This document shows, piece after piece, positions 22,546-33,645 of a DNA stretch of 38,344 nucleotides; position 1 is the stretch's first letter; every line of letters begins with the position of its first letter. The stretch covers positions 1 to 38,344 of the forward strand of contig CAXKVV010000068.1 of the NCBI GenBank assembly GCA_964058805.1, in the 5' to 3' direction. The notes under the pieces were generated by a model that worked only from the letters and a program-made list of their open reading frames with translations, had not been told where the DNA came from and searched no databases. This DNA is from Schoenoplectus triqueter (taxonomy: Eukaryota; Streptophyta; Magnoliopsida; Poales; Cyperaceae). The position numbers and the translations under genes were made by a program.

Positions 22546-23467
22546 TTATACCCTTTTTTTAGACGAGTACCCCAAGAAAATTGCCTTGATTGAAGTATAA
22601 TCCAATTTATCTTGTTTATTCTTATGTACGTAACACGTACATCCGAATATTTTTAAATGTCCGATATTGATTTTTTCTTGGTAAAGAATTTCTAGTGGAC
22701 TCTTGAAATTTAATTTTGCACTTGGCAATCTATTAATTAGATATGTTGCAGTGAGAACGGCATCCGACCAAAAAAAATTTGGAACGTTATTTTGAAATAG
22801 TAGTACTCTAGTAACTTCTAATAAATGTCTATTTTTCCGTTCCGACACCCCATTTTGTTCGCGGGGTATAAACACAAGTGGTTTGATGTAAAATCCATCT
22901 TTATTTAAAAAAATTCTAAGAAATTACGGTTGATAAATTTCGTACCGTTATCGAATCTAAAAGTTTTAATTTTTGTATCAAATTGATTTTCCACAAAATT
23001 ACAAAACTCAACAAATCGTGAAAAAACTTCACTCTTATTTTTAAGTAAATATAACCAAGTGGTTCTTGAAAAATCATCTATAAAATAACAATATATTTAT
23101 AACCATTAAATGAATCTATTGGGGCCGGTCCCCAAACATCTGAGTGAATTAATTCAAAAGGTTTCTTGCTTTTACACTTAGATAAAGGGAAAGGTAATTT
23201 AGTATGCTTTCCTAAATTGCATACCTCACATCTTTTACAATCAATATTTTTAAAATCAAATATATATTTCAATATTTTATCAGACGGATGACCGGTTCTC
23301 CTATGCCAAAGGGTGCTCAATTCTTTTTCTCTAGTTGCCAAAAAATTGCATTTTTCTTCATTTATATAGTAGAGTCCATTTTTTAGAAATCCTTTATCAA
23401 TGACATTCTTCATTTTCCATTCTTGAAAAATTACGCTTTTTGATGAAAAAATAATTTCACAATTCAA
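22546..23467 (-). pseudogene. Copia integrase, frame-broken
   Basis: The segment 23467-23078 carries the HHCC zinc-binding module (LWHRRTGHPS and CEVCNLGKH) and the first acidic residue of the catalytic core in ELIHSDVWGP. Between 23078 and 22875 the frame is broken; the second Asp (in FDNG) is recognisable in another frame there. From 22875 on it is open again with QNGVSERKNRHLLE, which holds the catalytic Glu, and the GYSSKKR region at the end. All three catalytic acidic residues can be seen, but not in one frame. Confidence 0.88.
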
Positions 23468-23513
23468 TTATTGCGCAATTTTACTAATGGATAACAAGTT
23501 TGTGAGGGCAATT

Positions 23514-23885
23514 TTACACATACAAGACATTTGGGATATTTCTTGAAAAAATATCAATTGAATCGCTACCAATAATTCTCATCTTTTCACCATTTGCAAC
23601 GGTTACAAATTGATTAGTATTCCAATTTGTAAATTTTTTTAATGAATTTTTATTTCCTGTGATATGGTCCGTTGCACCTGAATCAAAGATCCAATTTTTT
23701 TGTGAGAAATTAGAAGTAAAATTGGCAGCAATACCAGAATTTTGATTGAGCAGCATGGTGAGTTGTTGCATCATTTGCCACATCTGATCCTGAGAGAGAT
23801 GAGAGGGCTGCCCTATTTGACTCTGGCTCGGTGTTGGGTTGGAGTGAACCCGACTCGTCTCTGTCTTCTCACATTTCGCACCCAA
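23514..23885 (-). pseudogene. Copia aspartic protease
   Basis: The motif WIFDSGATDHITG contains the aspartic protease active site DSGA, as is usual for Copia elements. It follows a Gln/Met-rich linker. The frame ends at a stop at 23514-23516, before the pre-integrase region. Confidence 0.85.
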
Positions 23886-23997
23886 AATTCTTTTCTCTTT
23901 TCGCTCTTCTCACAACTCCCCTTGTCACCTGAAATTCTTGAAGTTAACGCCACCACCCCTGCCTCTCCCCCTCGGTCTGAGTTCCGAGTGGAGAAAT

Positions 23998-24784
23998 CAG
24001 CAGTCTTCTTCCTTGTGCCCCTCTCGTTTGCAATGTTCACACTTGAGAAGGACTGTTAGGTCTCCCCGATTCGCTGTGCTGAGATTAGGGTTAGGTTTTG
24101 GGTGTCAGATGGCAAAGGCCTTGGTCTCCTCTGGTTCATGTGATTGTGTGTTTATCACAGACCTTCTTGATTCCTCTCTTTAAACCATGTTTGCGATTTT
24201 ATCAAAGGTGGGAAGAGTCTCACATAGAAGGATTTGGGATTTCAATGATTCATAACTTGAGTCAAGACTGGCAAGAAATTGAAAAATCTCATCTTGCTCA
24301 TTTCGCCTTTGCAATTCCTCAAGGTCAGTGGTATTTGGTCAATACAATCGAATTTCATCTCGCTTTTTTTCTATGTAGTTGAGAAGTTTTGTGATTGATT
24401 GACCTGGTTGTTGCTTTGTTTGATGGATTTCGGTTTGCAGTTGAAAGATTCTTGCATAATTATTTTTCTGGCCATATCTTTTTTCGAGCTTTTCCCACAC
24501 TGCCTGAGCCGACCCTGCACACATGCAGATGTCAGCGATTGCTGGTTTCATACTGTTGAGTAGCCAATTTGTGACTAATAGATCATCTGCTCTCCACTCC
24601 TTTAAGGCCTTTTTTCTTGTGCTATAGGAAAGTTTGGATTGACTGGTAACAGTTTTTGTAATTCCCCTGTGACATATTCAAGTTTTGATCTGCCTCCAAG
24701 GCCAATTGAGGCTGTATGCATCCATGGTAAATAATTTGTGCCATTTAGTGTGATGTGGGTGATTTTCTCATTTTGCTGAGACAT
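23998..24784 (-). pseudogene. Copia gag with CCHC zinc knuckle, frame-broken
   Basis: It starts at 24784 with MSQQNEK and the N-terminal gag block (LNGTNYLPWMHTASIGLGG). The frame is lost in an A-run near 24615, resumes through the UBN2-type core (AVWEKLEKRYGQKN, 24551-24339), breaks again, and reaches a zinc knuckle at 24042-24001 with the pattern C-X2-C-X4-H-X4-C. Frameshifts and stops rule out a working protein. Confidence 0.85.
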
Positions 24785-25121
24785 TCTTCTCTTCTGTCAG
24801 GGTATTTTTTGGTAATGGACAGATACTGGTTTTTGTCTAATTTTATTTTCTGATATTCTTGCTAGTATCGGGTTCTGATTCTGATTCTGATTCTAGTTTG
24901 CTGCCTAGTACTTTTACTGGTGAATTTATCAGTGGATTGCTGATCTGTATCGATTTGTAAATCTTGATTTGAATCTAGTTAATCTTGCTCTTAGTCTCTT
25001 CTCTTGCCTCTTTGAGTTGAAGAAACAGCTTCTATAGCTGGTCTCATCACTGATGGCAGGGTAGACTTCTTGGCTTACTGACGGATTCTTGTTGTGGAAT
25101 TGAGACCGAGCTATATGCCCT

Positions 25122-25133
25122 GCTCTGATACCA
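25122..25133 (-). other. Copia primer binding site (initiator tRNA-Met)
   Basis: The minus strand reads TGGTATCAGAGC directly after the 5' LTR. This is complementary to the 3' end of plant initiator tRNA-Met and standard for Copia elements. Confidence 0.92.
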
Positions 25134-25414
25134 TGTAGATTTTTAGGAAAAATTAAATGATGAAACATAGAAATCTTTATTATCTTTTTTCTTCTGATAA
25201 TACAACTGATGCTTGTTTATTACATGCACACTGTTGTGCTATTTATATGAGTGATACCAATATGGTACCAACGGTAACTAACGGAAAAAAAAAAGAAAAA
25301 ACAGCATTGATGAGATGACTAGAAATTGGAAGCTCTCAGTACCATTATGGGCCAGTAATGATTAATGTCTAAGACCCATAAATCAAAAACCAATGTTTGA
25401 TTTATATTTCTACA
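25134..25414 (-). repeat. 5' LTR of the Copia element
   Basis: The 281-bp LTR starts TGTAGA and ends TCTACA on the plus strand, so it has TG...CA ends within a 6-bp inverted repeat. Its inner border is fixed by the primer site and its outer border by the resumption of L-segment homology. Confidence 0.8.
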
Positions 25415-25812
25415 CTCCATTTCCTTTGGACCAGAACTCCTCACATAGACTTTTAGTACAAGCCACGGATTTGTAGCACCTCAGCCTAAATTAAGCCATC
25501 TGGTATTTAGGGAAGATACCGAGTACTAATAGACTTGAAACAATTATGTTCACACAACTATTCTAATCAGAAAGAAAAATACTGACAAGGCTAAAAAAAC
25601 AGGAAGGACTACAGAAATGTCTGAAAATTCTAATCAACAGAAAAACAAAACACCTCACTCATAATAAAAGTAGAAACAATCAACTGAGTACTTCGAAGAA
25701 CTCTACAACACTTAAAAGATCAAGTACCATACTACATCATTTACTAATAAACAAGCAAACTACCCACAACATGAAAGTTCTACCACCAAAGCTTTCCAAT
25801 TATCTTCTCTGC

Positions 25813-26582
25813 TTAGATCATTTCATCAAGTAAACTCATTGCCTTTTCAATTTCACCTTTCTTGCACAGCCCATCTATGAGAGCTGTAGGTCAAAACATG
25901 AGAATTGAACCCTTTGGAAATCATGACATTTAAAAAATCCATTGCCGTTTCAATTTCACCTTTCTTGCACAACCCATCAATAAGAGTGTTACAGGTCACA
26001 GCATCAGGCTCAATCCCTTTGGAAAGTATGCCGTCCAGATGACTCAATTTCACCTTTCTTGCACAATCCATCTATAAAAATGCTGTAGGTCACTACATCA
26101 GGATTGAGCCCTTTGAAAATCATGACATTCAGAAACTTCACTGCCATTTCAATTTCACCTTTCTTGCATAGCCCATTTATAAGAATTCTGTTGGTCATAC
26201 CGTCCGGCTCAAACCCTTTGGAAATCATCATGTCCAACAAATCAATGGCCTTCTCAGCTTCACCTTGCTTGCAAAGATAATTCAGTTGGTCAAGCGTCTC
26301 TCTAGCAGAAATGTCATCCTCCTGGTGCGACCATCTCTCGTCATCCTGCTTGGCCTTCAAATAATGCTGACGTGGAGTCCATATCTTCCCAAAAAATTCG
26401 TCTGAATTGTTGTTTCTGGGGAGATTGGTGATAGTGAGTTGATGATTTGGTTTGCTGGTGAGTTGGGCGGATAGAAATCTGGATTGGGGGCTCACATAGC
26501 AGATAAGGCAGAGGCCTTAATGAGATGCAAGTGGGGATGGGGAGTGGTATTGGGAAGTTGATGGTGAAAGTGAAGATAACAT
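25813..26582 (-). pseudogene. P-class pentatricopeptide repeat (PPR) protein, pseudogene
   Basis: The most likely start is ATG at 26582-26580, followed by a Ser/Pro-rich, targeting-like leader. An in-frame TAA at 26519-26517 stops it after 21 residues. The same frame continues with WSHQEDDISARETLDQLNYL and then 35-residue PPR motifs: LLDMMISKGFEPD..., ILINGLCKKGEIE..., FIDGLCKKGEIE. A frameshift near 26010-26070 and another near 25860-25900 break the repeats; the last segment again reads LIDGLCKKGEIE and ends LLDEMI with a stop at 25815-25813. PPR proteins of this class bind RNA in mitochondria or plastids; here only a handful of motifs remain, far fewer than usual. The 3' end lies in the L2 segment, and L1 holds only the last codons of the same frame. 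It is very likely non-functional. Confidence 0.85.
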
Positions 26583-27567
26583 ACACACACCATCTGATTC
26601 ATATTTTTTTCTAGTACGGTTTGAGCTCTCTTTGCTTCCAAGTGTCAAATTGCCCTTCTATTTTCCATTAGTGTTTAAAAAAATAGGATAATCAGTAAAG
26701 ATTGTGAACAATTAATAATGCAGTTTAGATGTTCAAATTGCCCAGCCTTATTATATTTCCAAGAAATATGAACCTTCAATGATAGTTAAGAAACTAAAAA
26801 AAAGTATCTTACATATAAAGGCACTAAACGAATGTACTGTAAGATGTCATACACCTATCACAGTAAACAGTATTCATATTGTGCCAAGAGTATATTTGGA
26901 TATGAACTCGAAGCAAATGAGGTTAATTCGCTGAAGCAGCAAATGAATCCAGCCTTACTGAGGTAAACATAGTATGAAATTGAGGCACACTAAATTCATG
27001 AGTCAATTGTTCGTCAGTTCTCAATTAATTAAGCAACTGATGAATCAAATCTCAAAAGTCCCAAATTAGTGTATTAAACTGATTCTGCAGTTCAATTCCA
27101 GCATGCAGAGGTACCTTGTTTTACAACTAAAAGGACTTCTAAGAGATATAAATGGGCAAGCCTTGATTTCGATGGAAGGTTGGTCTAAGCTTACACTAAC
27201 TGCATGATTTTGAACTTGGAGTTCTCTCTCTGTCTCTCTTTGTTGGATTGAGAAAAAGAAAGAAAGGAGGAAGTGAGAAATTTGTAGAGAAGAGGGGAAC
27301 ACAGCAAGTCAGAGAGTGAGAGAGTGAGAGTAAAGAGAAGCAAATAAAGAAACCTCGAGCGACGTAGAAAGTGGAGAAGAGAGGTGAGAGCAGGTGCGCG
27401 AAAGGATATCGATGGATTGGAGCCGGAGGTTGGCGCCAAGCGAAGAAATTTCTGAGTCTCCACTTGTAATGATAAACGTGGCGGCTATGTATATGTATAC
27501 CTAGGTGTAAATACTGGAATAAATAATTTTTTGTATCTGAACGTGTCAGTATATGTTGTATTTACTG
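26583..27567. other. Upstream region of the PPR relic, no intact gene
   Basis: About 27224-27480 has a higher GC content and a long purine-rich run on the plus strand (CT-rich on the minus strand), like a plant promoter/5' leader. The open frame at 27463-27191 on the minus strand starts with GTG, has no ATG at its head and resembles no protein, so a leader of the PPR gene or another lost gene is more likely than a coding exon. The rest is AT-rich. Confidence 0.4.
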
Positions 27568-28084
27568 TTATACATATTGTGTTATTAAATATATTTAATT
27601 AATATATAAATAATTTTGACACGTCTAAACATACATATCTAACACATTGAACATGAGCACACACATCTAACATGTGTGGTACGTATAAAATACTTCAGCA
27701 TATCAGACTTTTAAAATACTTAAATGCTTAAAAGATTGGCTTGACTGAAATTAGAGAACATAATCATTCTAATATGTATAATATTTCTAAATATGATGCG
27801 TTAATTTTATTTTTTGTGATAAGTACCACTTAATTTTTCTTATATATTTCTTCAATTTTATTTGAAATTTGTTGAATTTATACGTGCTACAAGTGTTGAC
27901 ATGTATTCAACACGATGTGCTAGATGTATCATGTGTCTTAGATGTACGGGTTTGAATTTTCAAAATTTTGACATATTAAAATACACACGTCCAAACACGT
28001 GTTGACACGATACGTTCCGTATCAAATACATCACGTGATAGCACGTGACACACACGACACATATGTTTATCAATATTCTATCCA
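27568..28084. repeat. Dispersed repeat R, copy R2
   Basis: Collinear with R1 (20640-21113), with a small insertion near 27730-27765 (TTAAAAGATTGGCTTGACTG). It keeps more GACACG/CACGTG words than R1. Confidence 0.75.
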
Positions 28085-28504
28085 CTAAGTTTTAAAATTT
28101 GAGAAAACCGGATAGGAGTTGGGACCTAAGATTGTGCTTCAGAGATCGGCAGAAATGAAATGAAACGGAAAGAAAAAGAGTGGAAATGAAGGACACGTTA
28201 CAAGATCTAACCCCTAAATCAGAGGTGACTCGATCGGAACAACTCGTTTTCCGCTCTCCGCTCTCGCATTTCATTTCACCTTATTATCTTCATTCTCCGA
28301 CTCTGAAACGTAAGAGTAGAGTTTAGAGCTTTTTCAACATTAGTTATTAAAAAAATAATATGTAAATAATAGAAGGATTGTGGTGATTTTGTAGATGCAT
28401 TTCGTTTTGAAAAATTCGAAGGAACTGTAATAATCTGATGGTTCTTTATGTAGGGGTTGGACCTAACCCCCTCGTCTCCCTATCTGTTGTCAGCAGAATT
28501 ATGT
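28085..28504. other. Intergenic, no gene recognised
   Basis: Moderately GC-rich around 28105-28310. The minus-strand frame at 28092-28274 is short and without family resemblance. Confidence 0.4.
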
Positions 28505-28650
28505 AGAATGACAAAGTCTAAAACAAACTAAAAAACAGAAAGGACAACGAAATGTTGTCTGGAAACCTCGAATCACCAAGAAGAAAACAGCTCAGTAATA
28601 TAAGTAGAAATTAGAAACAACTAACGAGTACTTATAGGTAACTGGTCAAG
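28505..28650. repeat. Probable third copy of segment L (L3, fragment)
   Basis: AACTAAAAAACAGAAAGGAC, AATATAAGTAGAAA and GAGTACTT.. follow in the same order and spacing as in L1 (7985-8085) and L2 (25590-25700). The similarity is weaker than between L1 and L2, and the PPR tail is absent. Confidence 0.5.
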
Positions 28651-28668
28651 TCTCGTAAACAGTGTGAT

Positions 28669-28985
28669 TAGGGCTGTCAAACGACTGAAACGGTGACGAA
28701 ATAGTGCTGTTTCGTTAATCGTTTCGTTTAATAAACGAAATAGAAAATCATTTCGTTAACAGTTTTGTTTATCACAAAATGGAACGAAACACAAAATTTT
28801 GTGTATTTTACACTGAAATACTCTTAACGAAATGAAAAATACCGTTTCGTTCTTTGCGCGAAATAGAAAACAGTTTTGTTAACTGTTTCGTTTAATAAAA
28901 CGAAATAGAAATTCATTTCGTTAACCGTTTCGTTACCACGAAACGAAAGGAAACGCGATCGAAACAGAATTCGTTGACAGCCCTA
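28669..28985. mobile_element. hAT-type MITE (317 bp) with perfect 8-bp target duplication
   Basis: The ends are TAGGGCTGTCAAACG and CGTTGACAGCCCTA, typical hAT inverted repeats. AGTGTGAT flanks the element at 28661-28668 and 28986-28993. The interior consists almost wholly of repeated AACGAAA/TTTCGTT words in both orientations, so much of it can fold back. No coding capacity. Confidence 0.9.
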
Positions 28986-28993
28986 AGTGTGAT

Positions 28994-30486
28994 GCAGTGT
29001 CTACTGTTTGCATTTTTTTAGCCCTTTTGGTGAAAGGCTAAAAGCCGGTAGTTTTTTCCAGGTTTTAAAATATATATTTTAATATACGTACAGTTAACCA
29101 TTACATAGCGTATATACGATATACAAATGCATATATAATTCAGTATGTGAATATCTATTCTAAAATATTTTTATAATATTTGAATTAATAATTTATTTTT
29201 GAAGAATTTTAATGTAAAATAAGAAAATATAATAAAATATTAATATAATTTTGAATATATTGTATGAAAAATATTATATAATTAATTTTATAGACTTAAT
29301 ACAATAAATATTTTAAAAAATAACATACATTATTAAATATACGGATATATAATTTTATATATATGATATCGCACTACATAAACATAAGCGGACCATATAT
29401 ACGATTAAGCGGGTGCATTTTAAAACAATTATTTTTAAAATATTTCAAAAAGATATACATTCGCCCGAAGGCGTAGCACGACGGAGAATTAATCTCCTGT
29501 CCAAACATCCTCTGGCCCTCTGCTATCTTTGCCAGTCCCAAATCTATATCCCGAGTGTTAAACTCTCCTCTCTCCTCAACTATGACATATCAGCAATGGC
29601 TAAATATATTTAATTTATTTTTTACATTGAAGTCTGGAAACGAGGTGTTTGCTATTTCTGTATTAATTATTTCTCATTTTTTATCTTTTCATCTTTCTTA
29701 ACATTATATCTGAGAAGATAAAAGTTTGTTTTCTTCTATTTATATTTCTTTGAATTTATTTCTTCACCCATAGCTCTAATTGCTTGTGTTGAAATAGTGA
29801 TGTATGTTCTCAACTTCTTTTTAATTGTTATAATTATTTTTTCATTGGAAGAACAATAAAATATTGTTATTGTTTACTCTTTTTAGATTGAATATTCTTT
29901 TAACTGTTATTGTAACATATAATATTACTTATTAGATTGGAAAAAGAATGTTTTTTTTCATGAAGAGTACATACGGAGGTCAATATGATAAAAAAATGAT
30001 AAAAGATTGCAGATAAAGATGATGAAAAAAATACACTGTAAAATATATCTTAAAAATATATAAATTTATGTTCAAAAAAATTCTAAAAAATTAATTTACA
30101 GAAAATTTTAAATATCTAATTATTTATATATGCTATATATTTTTGAGACGAAGCCTAAGAAACAGCCCTATTAAAGAAAAAAATGAGAATATAATATAGT
30201 TGCTTAAAAAATATATATATTTACATAACTTATTTAAAATATATAATATTACTGACATAATGCATGCTACTTATTAATTAATTTGCTCTTGTTAAATGTT
30301 CGGTATGTTAATTTTGAATTATTTTCATGTTAATTAGACTAAGCCAATTTTGAGGCCATATAGCATATTCTAAATTTCCAGCTATTTTGAATGTCTATGG
30401 GGTACATTAAGTTTAATTACCAATTTACGTACTGAATGAAGATATTTTTAATATAATCCAAGGAAACAAAATCATCATACTAGTTC
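28994..30486. other. AT-rich intergenic DNA, no gene recognised
   Basis: Very AT-rich, particularly 29060-29440 and 29600-30300. The plus-strand frame 29413-29613 crosses a less AT-rich patch (29455-29590) but has no recognisable product. Confidence 0.5.
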
Positions 30487-30498
30487 CATATATATAGG

Positions 30499-30590
30499 AG
30501 CGGAAACAGCGTTTAAAATACGGTCGGAGCCAACATTTAAAATGGGAACGAAGCCAACATTTAAAATAGAGGCGAAGGCAGCATTTAAAT
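30499..30590. repeat. ~26-bp minisatellite (about 4 copies)
   Basis: Variants of GAAGCCAACATTTAAAATGG occur about four times in succession with small length changes. Confidence 0.7.
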
Positions 30591-30779
30591 AGGGGCTGAC
30601 AACCAAAAAAAAGTTTCGGGCAGATAAAATATTATAATTATTTAAAAAAAAGAAGTATATTTCTAAAAAAATTATAGTAGAAGTATAGTTTTAAAGATGT
30701 TTTTGTAAATTTTTTTAGGAATGACATATTATCATAATTTTCTAAAAATCAATATTTTTTAAAAAAAATTAGATGTGTA

Positions 30780-30785
<6 letters not shown>

Positions 30786-30826
<41 letters not shown>
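30786..30826. repeat. TA microsatellite
   Basis: Uninterrupted TA dinucleotides within the hAT-like remnant. Confidence 0.9.
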
Positions 30827-30829
<3 letters not shown>

Positions 30830-31164
30830 GGGAAGACAATTGCCCTCTTCTGCCATACATTAGCTCCACCCCTGCATATATAATAAAATATTTTTAGTCA
30901 TAATAAATAATAAAGCTTTAAAAAAATCATAAAAATTATATGATAATTTTAATAGTTTAAATTTAATGGCTTTGATGGAATAAATATCAAATGAAAATCA
31001 AATTCTATGAAAATTGAAACACAATCAATCCATAAGTATAAAATATGTTTTTAAAGTTTTTTTATTTTATTTTATAAATTTATATAAAATTGATTGTAAA
31101 GATTAAAAAAAATAGTTGTCAAAAAAAGTCCCTGCCCTATTACGATATGTACCACATCTGTTAA

Positions 31165-31830
31165 TTGTTAATAGGATTTCGATGAAGCATGATAATAACC
31201 GTCAACAATTGGGTAATAATTAGTTGGGTCATTCTTAATTTCCATGTCCTCATGAAATTAGTGTCGTAAAAAAAATGAAGATTTTGCATCTCAATTAAGC
31301 CCCTACGGATTCCATATATATGCTATATATAATATTGGGAAAACTATCAATTGTCTCCTTTTTATTATAAGTAAAATCACTTTATACATATGTATCATCC
31401 TTTCTGCATAACAAATTAAATAGCCAAGCAGAAAATGACACAAGAAAAGAAACAAATTCAAATTGTTTCTAACATATAATTGAAATAAGATATTGGAGGA
31501 GATATCATAAATGGAGGGATGGTATAAAGGTTTGTTTTTCATATGCCTAATTGCTCATGGTTAGTTAAAACATGAATTTCAAATATACTCGACCTGATAA
31601 TCAATTTTGGAATACATTTTCCATTTTTATGATCGAAAGTTCCTGTCAGCAGTATTGGTAGACCGAAACTTGAAACATCATTTTCCATTTTTATGTCTCA
31701 TTGACGCAAATTTTAATTAATCGTGCTAACTTGAAAACATTATTTCAATATTGTAATTGATTTTCCTCTATTTTTTTGTGGAAGGTATTGAAGCTGTGGA
31801 TGCTATGAGGATTTTGGTAACAAGCTTCTT
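31165..31830. repeat. Y segment, distant copy Y4
   Basis: It aligns with Y1 from about 12160 to 12830: CAATTGGGTAATAATTAGTTG, GAAGATTTTGCATCTCAATTA, TGCATAACAAA.TAAA, TAAGATATTGGA and GAGGATTTT follow in the same order. The minus-strand frame at 31303-31542 corresponds loosely to the frame in Y1, but it is broken in Y2, so I do not call a gene. Confidence 0.75.
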
Positions 31831-33459
31831 CACGATTCTGACATTGAGTCTATTACAATCTTTATTCCTCTTGCGTATTGGGAGTTCTAAGTATCGAGGA
31901 ATTGTACATGGCGTGTTACCTTAACATCAGTGGTTATATGTAATAGATTTATAATAGAAGGACGGGGTGATTTTTCTAACATTTTGGAAATTATTTGCAT
32001 TGCAAAATTAAACACGTAAGGCAAGATTGAAGAAAAGTATTTTTTTTCGAAACAATAATTTTGAAATTTTTTAGTTTTCAATTAAAATAAAAAGATGATT
32101 GAGATTGACTCGTATATCATTAATCATTATATGTTTAATTTAATTGGATTTTTTTTGTTTAAACGGACCCAGACTTTAATTTTCTGAAGGGTTGGATCCT
32201 TGACAGCTAATATTTTGACAATAAATCCTTAAAAAATAAAAATAGAAATTTATAAAAACATATTCTTAATTAATTACATTTTGAGTTTAAATAATTTAAA
32301 TATCTCTGAATATAGTAAGTTTTGATGGCGTACAGTGCAAGTGATGTCATGTTATGATGCTTCGCCGCTCAAACTCATACTATAGCGATTCAGGCGAATG
32401 CAAATTATGATGTATTACAGGGGTGTCTATTAAAGAGTCATGGAGAAGAACGATAATTCTAAAAACACGCCGCTATCCCCACTCGTCTGTCGTCTCTGCC
32501 TTATTTTTCCTCAACAAAAGAGTAATGCATGAATCATGAATGAAAAGTTGAAAACGATATTGACAACTTCATACTATATCACTAAACCATAAAACAAATC
32601 TATCGGGAAAAATATTTTATCCTTTATTAGAAAAAAAAGACGGTACAATTTTCTTGTGAAAGTTTATTCGATTTTTTTATGAATTTTTAAAATTGATGTG
32701 CCCGATCTTTTTTTTTATTTAAAGAAAGAAATGAGGAATGCATAGTTCTTGATTAATTTAGCTTTTTAAAATATTAATGTAATAACTATTACACGGTTAA
32801 TTTATTGATTTTGCGTTGAAGCATATTTACGTTAGATGAAAATAATAATTAATATAAACTTAACGAAATAAAAAACTGAAGTCATAAACAAATTATCTAT
32901 ATTTAAATAAGTTTTATATAAGAGAAGGGATCCAATTACCACCATTTTGGTGCCACATCGGTGCCATTAAAATTAAATATCAAATAACTATTATTCAAAT
33001 TCTTAAATAACAAAACTAATTGAAGGAATATTTTGTAAATATCATTTTATATATGTATATAAAAAAATATATCATTTCAATATTATTTATATAGGCATCA
33101 AGCGTTAATAAAATCAACGGACCAAATTTTACAATTTAGACACGTTACTTGATGGCTATTCAACTAAAGTTAATTTTTTTTTATTTTTCATATACATACA
33201 ATTGAGATGATATAGAATACATCTAACGGTTCACATTTTTATATAAATGCATGGATATTATTTTTTTAATGAAAATATAATTATATATGAATCAAATGCA
33301 TGAATATATGAACCTAAATATGTAACTTGGTGCAATTTGAGAATAACTTTTTTAATCTTACAAATGTTGACAAATTAACTTTTTAATTTTTTAAATCACT
33401 TGATGGAAGATTAATTGACTAAAAATTGCGGTAAATTTTATATAAAACATGTTTAAAAG
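31831..33459. other. Intergenic, no gene recognised
   Basis: AT-rich. A less AT-rich patch at 32320-32520 has no useful reading frame. GGTGCCACATCGGTGCCA near 32950 is a short direct repeat; I found no partner that would make it a transposon end. Confidence 0.5.
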
Positions 33460-33636
33460 CATAATTAGTAGTGATTTTTTTAAATGTTCACTAAATTATC
33501 TGTGGTAATGGGACCAAAAATCTTGAAACACGCTTTTCAAATAGATATTTCTAATGCATTTATTTATATTTTAGGAGAAAATAGTGTCGTGGAATATTCA
33601 TATCGAAGTGTTAATTGAGTAATCTTATAATAGGCC
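33460..33636 (-). repeat. Inverted satellite monomer at the array edge
   Basis: The reverse complement of this stretch matches the satellite: AACACTTCGATATGAATATT, then CCACGACACTATTT, then GATTTTTGGTCCCAT and AATTTAGTGAA. It is closest to the monomers around 34920-35090 and 35280-35455. It stands head-to-head with the direct array and is about one monomer long. Confidence 0.85.
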
Positions 33637-33645
33637 AAACTAATT

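Larger units (their letters stand above)
21385..25414 (-). mobile_element. Degenerate Ty1/Copia LTR retrotransposon with internal deletion
   Basis: The element reads on the minus strand. It has a complete 5' LTR (25134-25414), an initiator-Met primer site next to it, then gag, zinc knuckle, protease, integrase and reverse transcriptase in the Copia order, and a truncated 3' LTR (21385 to about 21545). The coding part is broken by frameshifts and stops in every domain. Reverse transcriptase ends before the YVDD box; the rest of RT, all of RNase H, the polypurine tract and the start of the 3' LTR are missing. The flanks CTCTC (21380-21384) and CTCCA (25415-25419) are a poor target duplication, but L1 is continuous at this point, which confirms the insertion. 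The element cannot be autonomous. Confidence 0.9.
21226..25834. repeat. Duplicated segment L, copy L2 (split by Copia)
   Basis: 21226-21384 and 25415-25834 together align with L1 (7640-8195); the two halves meet at the Copia borders. The right part overlaps the 3' end of the PPR pseudogene on the minus strand. Confidence 0.85.
30495..30874. mobile_element. hAT-like remnant with 8-bp flanking repeat
   Basis: CATATATA occurs at 30487-30494 and 30875-30882. The left end, TAGGAGCGGA, and the reverse complement of the right end, CAGGGGTGGA, differ at three of ten positions, as in old hAT inverted repeats. Because the flanking repeat is low in complexity, its match could be chance. Inside are a short minisatellite and a TA microsatellite. 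Confidence 0.5.

Noticed and set aside
23742..24382. Three plus-strand frames
   Set aside because: They are opposite-strand shadows of the Copia gag-protease region.
27191..27463. 90-residue minus-strand frame with hydrophobic stretches, considered as a first exon
   Set aside because: It begins with GTG, not ATG, has no matching downstream exon that I can recognise, and its CT-rich texture suits a leader.
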